Assembly: GCA_045660325.1 (NCBI GenBank)
Contig: JAZRDO010000032.1
Location: 46,364 to 110,363, forward strand
DNA: 64,000 nt
Source: SVTX01 sp045660325
GTDB lineage: Bacteria > Bacillota > Clostridia > Oscillospirales > CAG-272
Reading direction: 5' to 3'
Shown here in pieces: positions 8,077 through 16,117 of the stretch. Numbering within the stretch: the first letter of the stretch is position 1; every line of letters starts with the position of its first letter. Position numbers and translations under genes: made by a program. Under the pieces are notes generated by a model. That model saw only the letters and a program-made list of their open reading frames with translations, did no database searches and had not been told where the DNA came from.

Positions 8077-8124
8077 TATTGGGGAATGGTTATTTTTAAC
8101 CAAAGAAATTATTTGGAGGTACAT

Positions 8125-9849
8125 ATGAGCTTCAAAAAGGTATTGGCTCTGTTCATTTCGGTAGTGCTTGTTGCAGCGGTATTCGTTACGGCGGCATACG
8201 CGGTTGAGTACAGAGTAGGCGGAACAAAGGGAAACACGGCAATTTCGGATTCCTATAACGCCAGCATTTATCACGAATACTTAAAGCAGATCCCTCTCAC
8301 GGGCGACGGCAGACTTGATACGGTTGCTATCGCGCTCTCTCAGATCGGATATCAGGAGGGAAATGACAATACACAGTTTGCGGGAACATATCCAGGAAGC
8401 TATAACTTTACGGAGTTCAATAGAAACTTCGGTGACTGGGGCTCGGGCTACGGTAACGGTGATGCGGGTCAGTACGCTTGGTGCGCCGCGTTCGTTGCGT
8501 TCTCGCTTTATCAGGCAAGAACTCACAATTACAGTAAGATGAGCGACTGGTGCCGTGATCATACCGACGACGCAAATTATATCTGGCGCGAGATCAGCTG
8601 TATCAACTGGCTCAATCAGCTCGACCGTCACGGCTACTTTAAGAAGTCTCAGCAGTATGGCGGCAGCTATAAGCCTAAGACGGGCGACCTTATCTTCTTC
8701 GGCGAGTCCTCAACAAAGTCCAATCATATCGGTCTTGTAGTTTACTGCGAGGGAAATACGGTTTACACTATCGAGGGTAATACAAGCCAGGCGGCAGGTC
8801 TTAACGCGAACGGCGGCGGCGTATACTTCAAGAGCTACGCGCTCTCTCATTCAAAGATCCGCGGCTACGGCGTGCTTCCTTATAAGACAAACTCCGAGGC
8901 TCTTACTCCCAATTATTCGGGAAAGACGTTTACAACGGGTATTTACGTAAATACGGACTACGAGGCAAAGGGACAGGTTATTCGTACGTATACCGATGCT
9001 GCTTGCTCAAAGGCAGGTCGTGATATTAAGGTGAACTCCTTGTTTGAGATCCTTGAATTCGTATCTCCCACAATTGTAAAGGTTAAGTATTATCAGACGT
9101 CAAATACAGCATTCGGCGCAAAGACGGGCTACGTAAAGCTTGCCGAGATCACAGGCAAGGTAGCGCAGGCAGTAAATTACGGTGGCGTTTACGTTGAGGA
9201 AACTCCCGTAGATCCTCCCGTTGGCGGCGATCCTGTAACACCCAATCCTCCCGTTGGCGGCGATCCTGTAACGCCTAATCCCCCTGTAAACGATCCCAAC
9301 AACACGTTCGTTGAGATCACAAAGGGCAATCAGTACAAGGCGCACATGGTATTTGATTACCTTATTGACGGCGTTTCCAAGGGTGTAGATACAAAGAGCT
9401 TTGAGATATTGACTACAAGCAAGCTCAGTATTTCGGGCTATGCGGGCTTTGAGCAGAATATCGTTAACTCGGGCTATTATTTCGATGACGATAAGGATAA
9501 TATCACATGGAACTCCAGCTTCCTTTCCGCTGCGGATGACGCGACGAAGGCTGTTGCGGGCGACAAGGCGATGTGCTTTACCATCAACGCTAAGATGTCC
9601 AAGGTGCCTGCAGGTGAGCATACGATCAACTACGTGCTCAAGCTTGGCGACGGCACGTTCGTAATTGTTGATAGCCTTACGTTCGTTTCGTCCGATCCCG
9701 TTACGGAGCAGCCTCCCGTAGAGACACCTACTACTCCCGCTCCTGCTCCCGCAAAGAGTGGATGCGGCTCTACTATCGGCGGTGTCAGCGCGATCGCGCT
9801 TGCTATGGCGGCATCCGTTGCTTTCATTGTAAAGAAAAAGAGAAAGTAA
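8125..9849 (+). CDS. Secreted CHAP-domain cell-wall hydrolase with C-terminal anchor
   Basis: The start at 8125 is chosen because TTGGAGGTACAT precedes it and a signal peptide (MSFKKVLALF... AYA, residues 1-26) then follows directly. The CHAP domain (about 60-260) has the nucleophile C120 in AWCAAFVAF, H201 in NHIGLVVYCEG and the polar E217/N219 of TIEGN, so peptidoglycan amidase or endopeptidase activity is likely. An SH3-like region follows, then two PPVGGDPVTPN repeats, a beta domain, and a C-terminal SGCGSTIGG followed by a membrane helix and KKKRK. The tail matches that of the amidase at 4813-6843. Product 574 residues. Confidence 0.88.
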   Translation: MSFKKVLALFISVVLVAAVFVTAAYAVEYRVGGTKGNTAISDSYNASIYHEYLKQIPLTGDGRLDTVAIALSQIGYQEGNDNTQFAGTYPGSYNFTEFNRNFGDWGSGYGNGDAGQYAWCAAFVAFSLYQARTHNYSKMSDWCRDHTDDANYIWREISCINWLNQLDRHGYFKKSQQYGGSYKPKTGDLIFFGESSTKSNHIGLVVYCEGNTVYTIEGNTSQAAGLNANGGGVYFKSYALSHSKIRGYGVLPYKTNSEALTPNYSGKTFTTGIYVNTDYEAKGQVIRTYTDAACSKAGRDIKVNSLFEILEFVSPTIVKVKYYQTSNTAFGAKTGYVKLAEITGKVAQAVNYGGVYVEETPVDPPVGGDPVTPNPPVGGDPVTPNPPVNDPNNTFVEITKGNQYKAHMVFDYLIDGVSKGVDTKSFEILTTSKLSISGYAGFEQNIVNSGYYFDDDKDNITWNSSFLSAADDATKAVAGDKAMCFTINAKMSKVPAGEHTINYVLKLGDGTFVIVDSLTFVSSDPVTEQPPVETPTTPAPAPAKSGCGSTIGGVSAIALAMAASVAFIVKKKRK

Positions 9850-9856
9850 TAAATTG

Positions 9857-9893
9857 AAATCCGTTGCGAAGATTCGCAACGGATTTTTTATTA
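9857..9893. terminator. Bidirectional terminator
   Basis: AAATCCGTTGCGAA pairs with TTCGCAACGGATTT around GA, then TTTTATTA. Shared with convergent spo0A. Confidence 0.85.
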
Positions 9894-10691
9894 TATATTA
9901 AATTGGAGTCTTAAATTGTCCGCTATCATTGCGATGAACTCGGAATTTGTGGGCTTGCCTCTGTTATTCTGGATAGTATATCCGAAATAGGAGTTGAGCG
10001 TATCCACGTCGCCTCTGTCCCACGCGACCTCGATTGCGTGACGGATCGCACGCTCGACGCGGCTTGTGGTGGTCTGATATTTCTTTGCGACAGTGGGGTA
10101 GAGAACCTTGGTCACGGAATTGATCACCTCGCCGTCGTTGACCGCCATAATGATCGCGAAGCGAAGATACTGGTAGCCCTTGATGTGAGCGGGAACACCG
10201 ATCTCGTGAATTATTTTCGTTACCTGTGTTTCAATGGCGCTCGACATATCTCCCTCGCTTGCGCGCTTGACAATAGTCATGGAGGAGCTGTCGGTTGCCT
10301 TGTCGCGGGATTTGATAAAGCCCTCGATAAGCTCCGCTAAATTCCTGTAATTTATGGGCTTGATAAGACACATATCCGCGCCCGCGTTCATTGACTGGAC
10401 GAAAATGCTTTGCGCGGGTGTGGGGGATGTCATAATTATGATGGGCGGCTTGTCGGGAGAGTAGGATACCTTGAGCGCCTGCTTGATAAGGGAAAGTCCG
10501 TCCACCTTTGTAAGCCATACGTCCGCAATTATTATATCGGGTCTGCCTCGCTCTATTTTTGCGAGAGCCTCTTCGCCGTTTTCCGCTTCGTCTACAAATC
10601 TGCATCCTGCCGAGCGGATGAGATAGTCCTTCATAGCCGATCTTTGCTTGGCATCATCTTCGGCTATAAGTATTTTGGTGTTATAATCCAT
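9891..10691 (-). CDS. spo0A: Sporulation master regulator Spo0A
   Basis: A 266-residue response regulator that controls entry into sporulation. The receiver domain (1-120) has the acidic pair E11-D12-D13, phospho-acceptor D57 in IIIADVWL, the Thr of IIMTS and the Lys of LIKPINY. The C-terminal DNA-binding domain is unmistakable: GVPAHIKGYQYLR, KVLYPTVAKKYQTT, SRVERAIRHAIEVAWDRG and KPTNSEFIAMIADNL. The start at 10691 (MDYNTKILIAEDD) is preferred because GGAGG lies 10 bases upstream; the upstream ATG at 10718 has no such site. It has its own promoter and an inverted repeat upstream. Confidence 0.96.
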   Translation of the reverse strand: MDYNTKILIAEDDAKQRSAMKDYLIRSAGCRFVDEAENGEEALAKIERGRPDIIIADVWLTKVDGLSLIKQALKVSYSPDKPPIIIMTSPTPAQSIFVQSMNAGADMCLIKPINYRNLAELIEGFIKSRDKATDSSSMTIVKRASEGDMSSAIETQVTKIIHEIGVPAHIKGYQYLRFAIIMAVNDGEVINSVTKVLYPTVAKKYQTTTSRVERAIRHAIEVAWDRGDVDTLNSYFGYTIQNNRGKPTNSEFIAMIADNLRLQFNI

Positions 10692-10728
10692 TTGCTTTTG
10701 TCCTCCAATATTTTTCATTTGTAGTTAT

Positions 10729-10756
10729 ATTATACCATAAATTTCCAAAAATGCAA
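10729..10756 (-). promoter_or_regulatory. Probable spo0A promoter
   Basis: On the minus strand TTGCAT (10756-10751), 16 bases, TATAAT (10734-10729). Confidence 0.55.
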
Positions 10757-10766
10757 TAGAATTACC

Positions 10767-10822
10767 AAAAATTACCAATTAGTGAAATAAACAAAGTTTC
10801 GAGGTAAAAATTGGTAATTTTT
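10767..10822. repeat. Inverted repeat upstream of spo0A
   Basis: AAAAATTACCAATT (10767-10780) and its exact reverse complement (10809-10822) are separated by 28 bases, just upstream of the spo0A -35 box. It could be a paired operator or a cruciform; its long loop and lack of a T-run argue against a terminator. Confidence 0.7.
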
Positions 10823-10853
10823 GCCAAATCCGTAAAATTAGCGAAAACATAGC

Positions 10854-10892
10854 AAAAAATCAGCCGCATTCTCACGATGCGGCTGATTTTTA
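10854..10892. terminator. Bidirectional terminator
   Basis: AAAATCAGCCGCAT pairs with ATGCGGCTGATTTT around TCTCACG. It ends the small basic-protein gene on the minus strand. Confidence 0.85.
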
Positions 10893-11150
10893 TTGGATTT
10901 TTCTCGGTTTATACGAGTAATACTTGTATTTTTTAAGCTTTTTGAGCTTTTTCAGCGGCTTAAGCCTTTTGTATTCCCAAAGACCTGTTTTGCGGTTTAG
11001 CTTGGCGTATTTCTTGTACTCCTTTATTTGCGCTGTCCGATAGTCCTTGGATATTTGCCTTGCGCTTCGGCTTACCGAACGGCATAGCCTTGCTACTGTA
11101 AACGCGGCCTTGCCGACTCTGAATATTAAGGGCTTCCTTAATCCTGCCAT
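10890..11150 (-). CDS. Small very basic protein, unknown function
   Basis: An 86-residue protein in which Lys and Arg make up about a third of residues, with almost no acidic residues. The C-terminal third is a run of KPLKKLKKLKKYKYYSYKPR type. There is no signal peptide. AAGAGGAAACCGAA precedes the ATG, and the gene lies 22 bases after udp and before a strong terminator, so it is probably cotranscribed. A nucleic-acid or envelope-binding role would fit the charge, but nothing identifies one. Confidence 0.6.
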   Translation of the reverse strand: MAGLRKPLIFRVGKAAFTVARLCRSVSRSARQISKDYRTAQIKEYKKYAKLNRKTGLWEYKRLKPLKKLKKLKKYKYYSYKPRKIQ

Positions 11151-11172
11151 TTCGGTTTCCTCTTATTTTATA

Positions 11173-11955
11173 TTATGCCTTTGCCTTATCCTGCTCGATG
11201 AGTATCTTGAGCGCGTCTCTTGCTATAAGGATCGCGCGCTCCGTGTCGTGGCATTCATCAAGACCGCCCTCAAGGTTCGCGTTAGCTCTCTCCTGATTCC
11301 AAACCGTTGCAAATACCGAGCCGCAACGGAGTCCGAGATATGCCGCTACCGTGAAGAGCGCGCCCGATTCCATTTCGCTGGAAAGAACGCCGAGACGCTT
11401 CCACGCCTCCCACTGATAGAGGAGCTTTTCGCTTGTGGGCATTCTCTGGGGAGAATGCTGACCGTAGAAGGAGTCCTTCGCCTGAACAACGCCTACGTGG
11501 TAGCTGTAGGGAGATGCCTTTGCGGACTCGCAAAGTGCGAAGAGAACCTCGTGGTTTGCAACTGCGGGGAACTCAAGGGGAGCGTATTCAATTGACGTAC
11601 CGTCCTGACGAACTGCGCCCGACGCGATAACTACGTCGCCCGCGCGAACCTTTGTCGCGATACCGCCGCACGTGCCGACTCTTATGAAGGTATCCGCGCC
11701 GCATGCGGCGAGCTCCTCCATGGCGATAGCCGCCGAGGGAGATCCGATACCTGTTGAGCAAACGGTAACCTTTTCTCCGAGAAGATAGCCCTCCCAAATG
11801 TTATATTCACGGTTTGTTGATACGTGGCGGGGAGAGTCGAGGTAGCTTGCGATCTTCTCGCATCTGCCGGGATCACCGGGTACGATACAGTACTTGCCGA
11901 CTTCACCGGGGCAAAGATTTATATGATACTGCTTATTTTTCATTAATTTTGACAT
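11173..11955 (-). CDS. udp: Uridine phosphorylase
   Basis: A 260-residue member of the nucleoside phosphorylase I family, cleaving uridine with phosphate to uracil and ribose 1-phosphate. Seen motifs are VPGDPGRCEKIASYLD with the phosphate-contacting Arg, STGIGSPSAAIAMEEL, RVGTCGGI and the ribose/base site LSSEMESGALF. GGAGGAAATT precedes the ATG. It is followed by the small basic-protein gene in the same unit. Other phosphorylases of the family are possible, but the STGIG and EMESG context favours Udp. Confidence 0.88.
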   Translation of the reverse strand: MSKLMKNKQYHINLCPGEVGKYCIVPGDPGRCEKIASYLDSPRHVSTNREYNIWEGYLLGEKVTVCSTGIGSPSAAIAMEELAACGADTFIRVGTCGGIATKVRAGDVVIASGAVRQDGTSIEYAPLEFPAVANHEVLFALCESAKASPYSYHVGVVQAKDSFYGQHSPQRMPTSEKLLYQWEAWKRLGVLSSEMESGALFTVAAYLGLRCGSVFATVWNQERANANLEGGLDECHDTERAILIARDALKILIEQDKAKA

Positions 11956-11989
11956 AATTTCCTCCGAATATACTTAGAGATATATAAAT

Positions 11990-12018
11990 ATTTTACCATA
12001 AATCCGCAAATTTTTCAA
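11990..12018 (-). promoter_or_regulatory. Promoter of udp
   Basis: On the minus strand TTGAAA (12018-12013), 17 bases, TAAAAT (11995-11990). Confidence 0.75.
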
Positions 12019-12149
12019 GTAGTATAAGGAAAAGAATTCAATTAAAAAGCATCAAAAGGGCAAAAAATCATAAAAAGAAAGGTTTTTCCAAGTCTTTTTT
12101 TGAAAAAATGGCGCACAATAGTATTGAAAATTCAATTTGAGGTGTGAAA

Positions 12150-13136
12150 ATGAGTATTATAAATTTGTCGGCTTCCTTTTGGGGAAGTGCGAATATAGTA
12201 GGAAGAAAGGAAGCGGAGGGCCCACTCGGCAACCGCTTTGACGGGCATTCCGACGATGACTATTTCGGGCAAAAGACCTTTGAGGAGGCGGAGAGCCGAA
12301 TGCAGACGATCGTCTTTGAGGCAACTCTTGAGAAATGCGGGCTCAAAAAAGAAGATATAGGCGCGATATTTGCAGGAGACCTGCTTAATCAGTGTGTTGG
12401 CTCTGCATACGGGCTTCTCGGCTCAAACGTTCCGTATTTCGGACTTTACGGAGCTTGCTCGACGTCCATTGAGGGAATTATGCTCGCGTCGGTGTTTACC
12501 ACGCATAAAATATATTCAAAATGTATGGCGGTGACCTCCTCGCACAACGGTGCGGCGGAAAGACAGTACCGAAACCCCTTGGAATACGGCGGGCAGAGAA
12601 CTCCGACGGCTCAGTGGACGGTTACGGGTGCGGCAGGTTTTATTGTAGGAGGCGAGGGCGAGGGCAAGGTCGGTATAGTCGACGGTCTTCCCGGACGCGT
12701 TGTGGATTTCGGAATAAACGATGCTAACAATATGGGCGCGGCTATGGCTCCGGCGGTGTGCGATACACTGTGCCGCTATTTTTCGGAGAGTGGTACGTCG
12801 CCATCGGATTTTGATTACGTTATGACGGGGGATCTCGGATACGAGGGAAGCGGTATTTTGCGCGAGCTTATGAACGCTGAGGGATATGATCTGTACAATC
12901 ACGGAGACTGCGGAAAGCTGATCTTCTCCCGCGATACTCAGGATACCCACGCGGGGGGATCGGGCTGCGGCTGCGCCGCGGCGGTGCTTTCGGCATATAT
13001 TTTGCCCGAGATGGAGAGAGGAAATATAAACGACGTGCTATTTATTGCGACGGGGGCAATGATGAGCCCCGACAGCTTGAAGCAGGGAAGAAATATCCCC
13101 GCGATAGCTCATCTTTTGCATTTTAAAACGAGGTAA
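12150..13136 (+). CDS. spoVAD: Stage V sporulation protein AD
   Basis: A 328-residue thiolase-fold protein of the SpoVA complex, which moves dipicolinic acid across the spore inner membrane; SpoVAD is the part known to bind DPA. Typical features are LGNRFDGHSDDDYFGQKTFE at the N-terminus, FAGDLLNQCVGSAYGLL, YGACSTSIEG with the thiolase-position Cys, and GSGCGCAAAVLSAYILP near the C-terminus. ATG at 12150 is preferred to the GTG two codons upstream because GAGGT then has normal spacing. spoVAE follows after 4 bases. The usual spoVAC is not upstream. Confidence 0.93.
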   Translation: MSIINLSASFWGSANIVGRKEAEGPLGNRFDGHSDDDYFGQKTFEEAESRMQTIVFEATLEKCGLKKEDIGAIFAGDLLNQCVGSAYGLLGSNVPYFGLYGACSTSIEGIMLASVFTTHKIYSKCMAVTSSHNGAAERQYRNPLEYGGQRTPTAQWTVTGAAGFIVGGEGEGKVGIVDGLPGRVVDFGINDANNMGAAMAPAVCDTLCRYFSESGTSPSDFDYVMTGDLGYEGSGILRELMNAEGYDLYNHGDCGKLIFSRDTQDTHAGGSGCGCAAAVLSAYILPEMERGNINDVLFIATGAMMSPDSLKQGRNIPAIAHLLHFKTR

Positions 13137-13140
13137 GAAT

Positions 13141-13506
13141 ATGGACGCTTTAGGCTTTTTTAAGGCGGCTATCGTCGGCGGACTGCTCTGCGCGATAGCT
13201 CAGGTCCTTATAGACAAGACCGCGCTTACTCCCGCAAGGATTTTGGTTTCCTTCGTGGTTATCGGAGTTGCGCTCGGCGGTCTTGGAATATATAAATATA
13301 TACTTGATTTTGCGGGCGCGGGCGCAACCGTACCGCTTATAGGCTTCGGATATTTAGTGTCCGAGGGAGTAAAGAAGGCGGTGGATGAGAAGGGAATACT
13401 CGGCATTTTCACGGGTAGCCTTACCGCCGCGGCGGGCGGCACGACGGCGGCTCTGGTGTTCGGATATATTGCGGCGCTTCTGTTCCGCAGCAAACGAAAG
13501 ACTTAA
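13141..13506 (+). CDS. spoVAE: Stage V sporulation protein AE
   Basis: A 121-residue membrane protein with about four helices and the SpoVAE/SpoVAEb signature LDFAGAGATVPLIGFGYLVSEGV followed by GILGIFTGSLTAAAGGTTAAL. It is the membrane partner of SpoVAD in DPA movement. It starts 4 bases after spoVAD. Its stop codon overlaps that of the convergent sigK gene: both stops use the TTAA at 13503-13506, leaving no room for a terminator. Confidence 0.9.
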   Translation: MDALGFFKAAIVGGLLCAIAQVLIDKTALTPARILVSFVVIGVALGGLGIYKYILDFAGAGATVPLIGFGYLVSEGVKKAVDEKGILGIFTGSLTAAAGGTTAALVFGYIAALLFRSKRKT

Positions 13507-14201
13507 GAGTCTATCTGCATAGCCTCGCGGAGCTTTGATATTGCGCTTTTTTCGATGCGGCTGACGTAGGAACGGGAGATCTTCAATTTTTCGGCGATCT
13601 CCCTCTGGGTCAGCTCCTCTTCTCCGAAAAGACCGAAGCGTAAAACGATTATTTGTCGCTCGCGCTCGGTGAGGCTATGCTTTATGTAATACAACGCCTT
13701 ATCCGACATTATCCTCCTGTCGATCTCCTCGGTCATATCCTCGTCGCAGCAAATAACGTCGATATAGGTCAGGGGATTTCCGTCGCGGTCAACGTCGATC
13801 GTCTCGTTAATGGAGACTTGATTGGCGTTTTTCTTTTCCGCGCGGAAATTCATAAGTATTTCGTTTTGAATGCATTTGCCCGCGTAGGTGGCGAATTTTG
13901 CGCCGTTTTTATGGTCGAAGCTATCCACCGCTTTTATAAGACCTATCGTGCCTATTGAGATAAGATCCTCCTGATTTTTGTTTGATGAGTAATACTTTTT
14001 TACTATGTGTGCGACAAGACGGAGATTATGAAGGATCAGCCTTTGTCGTGCGTCCTCGTCGGCATTTTCCTTCATTTGAGAAAAAAGGGAATACTCTTCC
14101 TCGGCGGAGAGGATTTTCGGGAAGCTTTGATGCTCGCCGATGCTGAGCGAGGGGTGTATCATTCGTGATACAAGGGAGATAAGAAATTGAAAGATAAGCA
14201 T
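13503..14201 (-). CDS. sigK: Sporulation sigma factor SigK, uninterrupted
   Basis: A 232-residue sigma-70 family protein. FPKILSAEEEYSLF, LILHNLRLVAHIVKKYY, DLISIGTIGLIKAVDSF and FATYAGKCIQNEILM match sigma-K better than sigma-E, and the region 4 helix is TQREIAEKLKISRSYVSRIEK. Sigma-K drives late mother-cell transcription. The first 20 or so hydrophobic residues (MLIFQFLISLVSRMI) resemble a pro-sequence. No skin-type element interrupts the gene. AAAGGACAGTT precedes the ATG. SigE is the main alternative identity. Confidence 0.88.
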   Translation of the reverse strand: MLIFQFLISLVSRMIHPSLSIGEHQSFPKILSAEEEYSLFSQMKENADEDARQRLILHNLRLVAHIVKKYYSSNKNQEDLISIGTIGLIKAVDSFDHKNGAKFATYAGKCIQNEILMNFRAEKKNANQVSINETIDVDRDGNPLTYIDVICCDEDMTEEIDRRIMSDKALYYIKHSLTERERQIIVLRFGLFGEEELTQREIAEKLKISRSYVSRIEKSAISKLREAMQIDS

Positions 14202-14233
14202 AACTGTCCTTTCTTAAAGCGTAGTTTTATTGA

Positions 14234-14263
14234 ATAATATGTTATCTCGGCCTGTACATATAA
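14234..14263 (-). promoter_or_regulatory. Candidate sigma-E-type promoter of sigK
   Basis: On the minus strand TTATATGT (14263-14256), 14 bases, CATATTAT (14241-14234), close to the sigma-E pattern (ATATT, then CATAnnnT). A start near 14227 would give a leader of about 26 bases. sigK is a known sigma-E target; the assignment here is inference. Confidence 0.35.
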
Positions 14264-14304
14264 GAAGAATTTTATATATTGGGGATTTTATGTTCATTTT
14301 ACTG

Positions 14305-14333
14305 TTGACGAAATAAGTCGAATATGTTATAAT
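14305..14333 (+). promoter_or_regulatory. Promoter of the cysE unit
   Basis: TTGACG (14305-14310), 17 bases, TATAAT (14328-14333). The leader to the ATG is about 110 bases; no riboswitch fold was recognised in it. Confidence 0.8.
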
Positions 14334-14450
14334 TATTATGTATTGCTATATTCATTTGGGAGAGAACGCATTTTTCTCACAGTCGTAATTGCTTATCTTT
14401 TCGCATATAATATGGCAAATATAATAAATAAGATAAGAGAGGTGCTCATA

Positions 14451-15197
14451 ATGCAGGGTGCATATGAAAACAAATTGGTTTCTATTGACAGATCCTTTGG
14501 CAACATCGAAGCCTTGATCAGCGCAATAAAGGAAGAGATCAGATGCGATATCAATGCGGTAAAGACGAGAGACCCCGCCGCAAAGAGCACGGTTGAAATT
14601 TTACTTTTGTATTCGGGCTTACACGCGATTCTGGCATATCGCGTGGCTCACAAGCTTTATCTTAGCAAGCATTATTTTTCCGCGAGAGCGATAAGCCAGA
14701 TAGCTCGCTTCTTTACGGGTATTGAGATCCACCCCGGCGCCGTTATAGGTAAGGGACTTTTCATTGACCACGGTATGGGGGTAGTTATCGGTGAGACTAC
14801 GGTTATCGGCGACAACTGCACGATATATCAGGGCGTGACTCTCGGCGGTACGGGTAAGGATACGGGAAAGAGACACCCGACTCTCGGCGACAACGTGCTT
14901 CTCGGCGCGGGCGCGAAGGTGCTTGGTCCTATCACCATTGAGGACAACTGTAAGGTTGCTGCAAATGCCGTTGTATTAAAGGAAATCCCGATCAACAGTA
15001 CTGCTGTGGGTATTCCCGCGAAGATCGTTCGCAGACACGGCAGGCGTGTTGACGATCTCGATCAGGTAAACATTCCCGACCCTGTGGCAAATGAGATCGC
15101 GGAGCTAAGACATAAGCTTGATTCACTCACACTTGAGCTTGAGGAGCTTCGTGCTAAACAAAAAAAGACAAGATCCCCTAAAACAACTAATGAATAA
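14451..15197 (+). CDS. cysE: Serine O-acetyltransferase
   Basis: The start at 14451 is preferred because AGAGAGGTGCTCATA precedes it; the upstream in-frame extension is hydrophobic and lacks a site. The 248-residue product has a helical N-terminal part and a left-handed hexapeptide helix with IHPGAVIGKGLFIDHGMGVV, GDNCTIYQGVTLGGTGKDTGKRHP and GAGAKVLGPITIEDN, including catalytic D/H in FIDHG. It makes O-acetylserine for cysteine synthesis. The C-terminal tail is long, charged and probably coiled (about 215-248). A lipid kinase gene follows after 14 bases. Confidence 0.93.
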   Translation: MQGAYENKLVSIDRSFGNIEALISAIKEEIRCDINAVKTRDPAAKSTVEILLLYSGLHAILAYRVAHKLYLSKHYFSARAISQIARFFTGIEIHPGAVIGKGLFIDHGMGVVIGETTVIGDNCTIYQGVTLGGTGKDTGKRHPTLGDNVLLGAGAKVLGPITIEDNCKVAANAVVLKEIPINSTAVGIPAKIVRRHGRRVDDLDQVNIPDPVANEIAELRHKLDSLTLELEELRAKQKKTRSPKTTNE

Positions 15198-15211
15198 AGG
15201 CGGAGTATTTT

Positions 15212-16093
15212 ATGAATTATTTGCTTTATAATCCTAAGGCGAACAACAGTAGAAACGATATCAATATCATAGACAAGTCTACGGGCGAGAAAAAGCTTAA
15301 AAAGATGAGTCTTCTTACAATGGATATTCCGGAGTTTCTTGATGCTCTTACTGAAAAAGATAGAATATATATCTGCGGTGGCGACGGAACGCTCAACAAG
15401 TTCGCGAATAATACCTACGGATTTGAATTTCCTTGTCCCGTTTACCTTGTAGGCGGCGGCACGGGTAACGACTTTTTGCACGACGTTGGTGCGGCGTCCG
15501 GTAAGATTATCGATTTCCGTCCCTATATGAAGGATCTCCCCGTTGTAATTATAAACGGCAGAGAAACGAGATTTTTAAACGGTATCGGCTTTGGTGTTGA
15601 CGGCGCGGTATGCGAGGAAGCGGACAAGATCAAAGAGACATCGGATAAGAAGATCAACTATACCACGATCGCGGTAGGTCAGATCTTACATAAGTTCAAG
15701 CGCCCAACGGCGAGAGTAACCTTTAACGGTCGTACAAAGATCTATAAAAACGTATGGATCGCGTCGGCTATGAAGGGAAGATTCTACGGCGGAGGCATGA
15801 TGGTAGCGCCCACACAGGATAGAAACAACGGTCTTATTACCGCATCTATTTTCCATGGTGGCACAAGAATAAAGACCTTGACCGTTCTTCCTAAGATCTA
15901 TAAGGGCAGACATATCGAGCACAAGGAAATGGTTGATTTCTTCCCCGTAGAGGAGATGAAGGTGGAATTTGATATTCCTACGGCTCTTCAAATAGACGGT
16001 GATACTATAAGCGGTGTGCTTTCTTATACGGTAAGAACCGCGAAGAAGCACGAGGAATATTTGGCGAGAAAGAAAAAGAGCGCGGTAAAATAA
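15212..16093 (+). CDS. Diacylglycerol/lipid kinase family protein (YegS/DagK type)
   Basis: A 293-residue kinase with the ATP-binding motif YICGGDGTLNKFAN, the GGGTGNDFLHDVG loop, and a beta-rich C-terminal domain with YGGGMMVAPTQDRNNGL. The family phosphorylates diacylglycerol or related lipids. It is shorter than average in the N-terminus but complete. AAAGGCGGAG precedes the ATG. It lies between cysE and a ThrE-type exporter, a grouping with no obvious shared pathway. Confidence 0.88.
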   Translation: MNYLLYNPKANNSRNDINIIDKSTGEKKLKKMSLLTMDIPEFLDALTEKDRIYICGGDGTLNKFANNTYGFEFPCPVYLVGGGTGNDFLHDVGAASGKIIDFRPYMKDLPVVIINGRETRFLNGIGFGVDGAVCEEADKIKETSDKKINYTTIAVGQILHKFKRPTARVTFNGRTKIYKNVWIASAMKGRFYGGGMMVAPTQDRNNGLITASIFHGGTRIKTLTVLPKIYKGRHIEHKEMVDFFPVEEMKVEFDIPTALQIDGDTISGVLSYTVRTAKKHEEYLARKKKSAVK

Positions 16094-16117
16094 AGGCGCA
16101 GACAGGCTTTAAATTGT

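Noticed and set aside
9226..9290. Intergenic-type direct repeat
   Set aside because: It is coding: the PPVGGDPVTPN linker repeat of the CHAP protein.
12101..12135. Sigma-G promoter before spoVAD
   Set aside because: TGAAAA and CACAATA resemble parts of the consensus, but the spacing is far from 17-18 bases.
12516..12950. 144-codon open frame antisense to spoVAD
   Set aside because: Shadow of a strongly conserved gene.
14334..14450. Riboswitch or T-box before cysE
   Set aside because: The leader lacks the conserved T-box sequence and stable stems.
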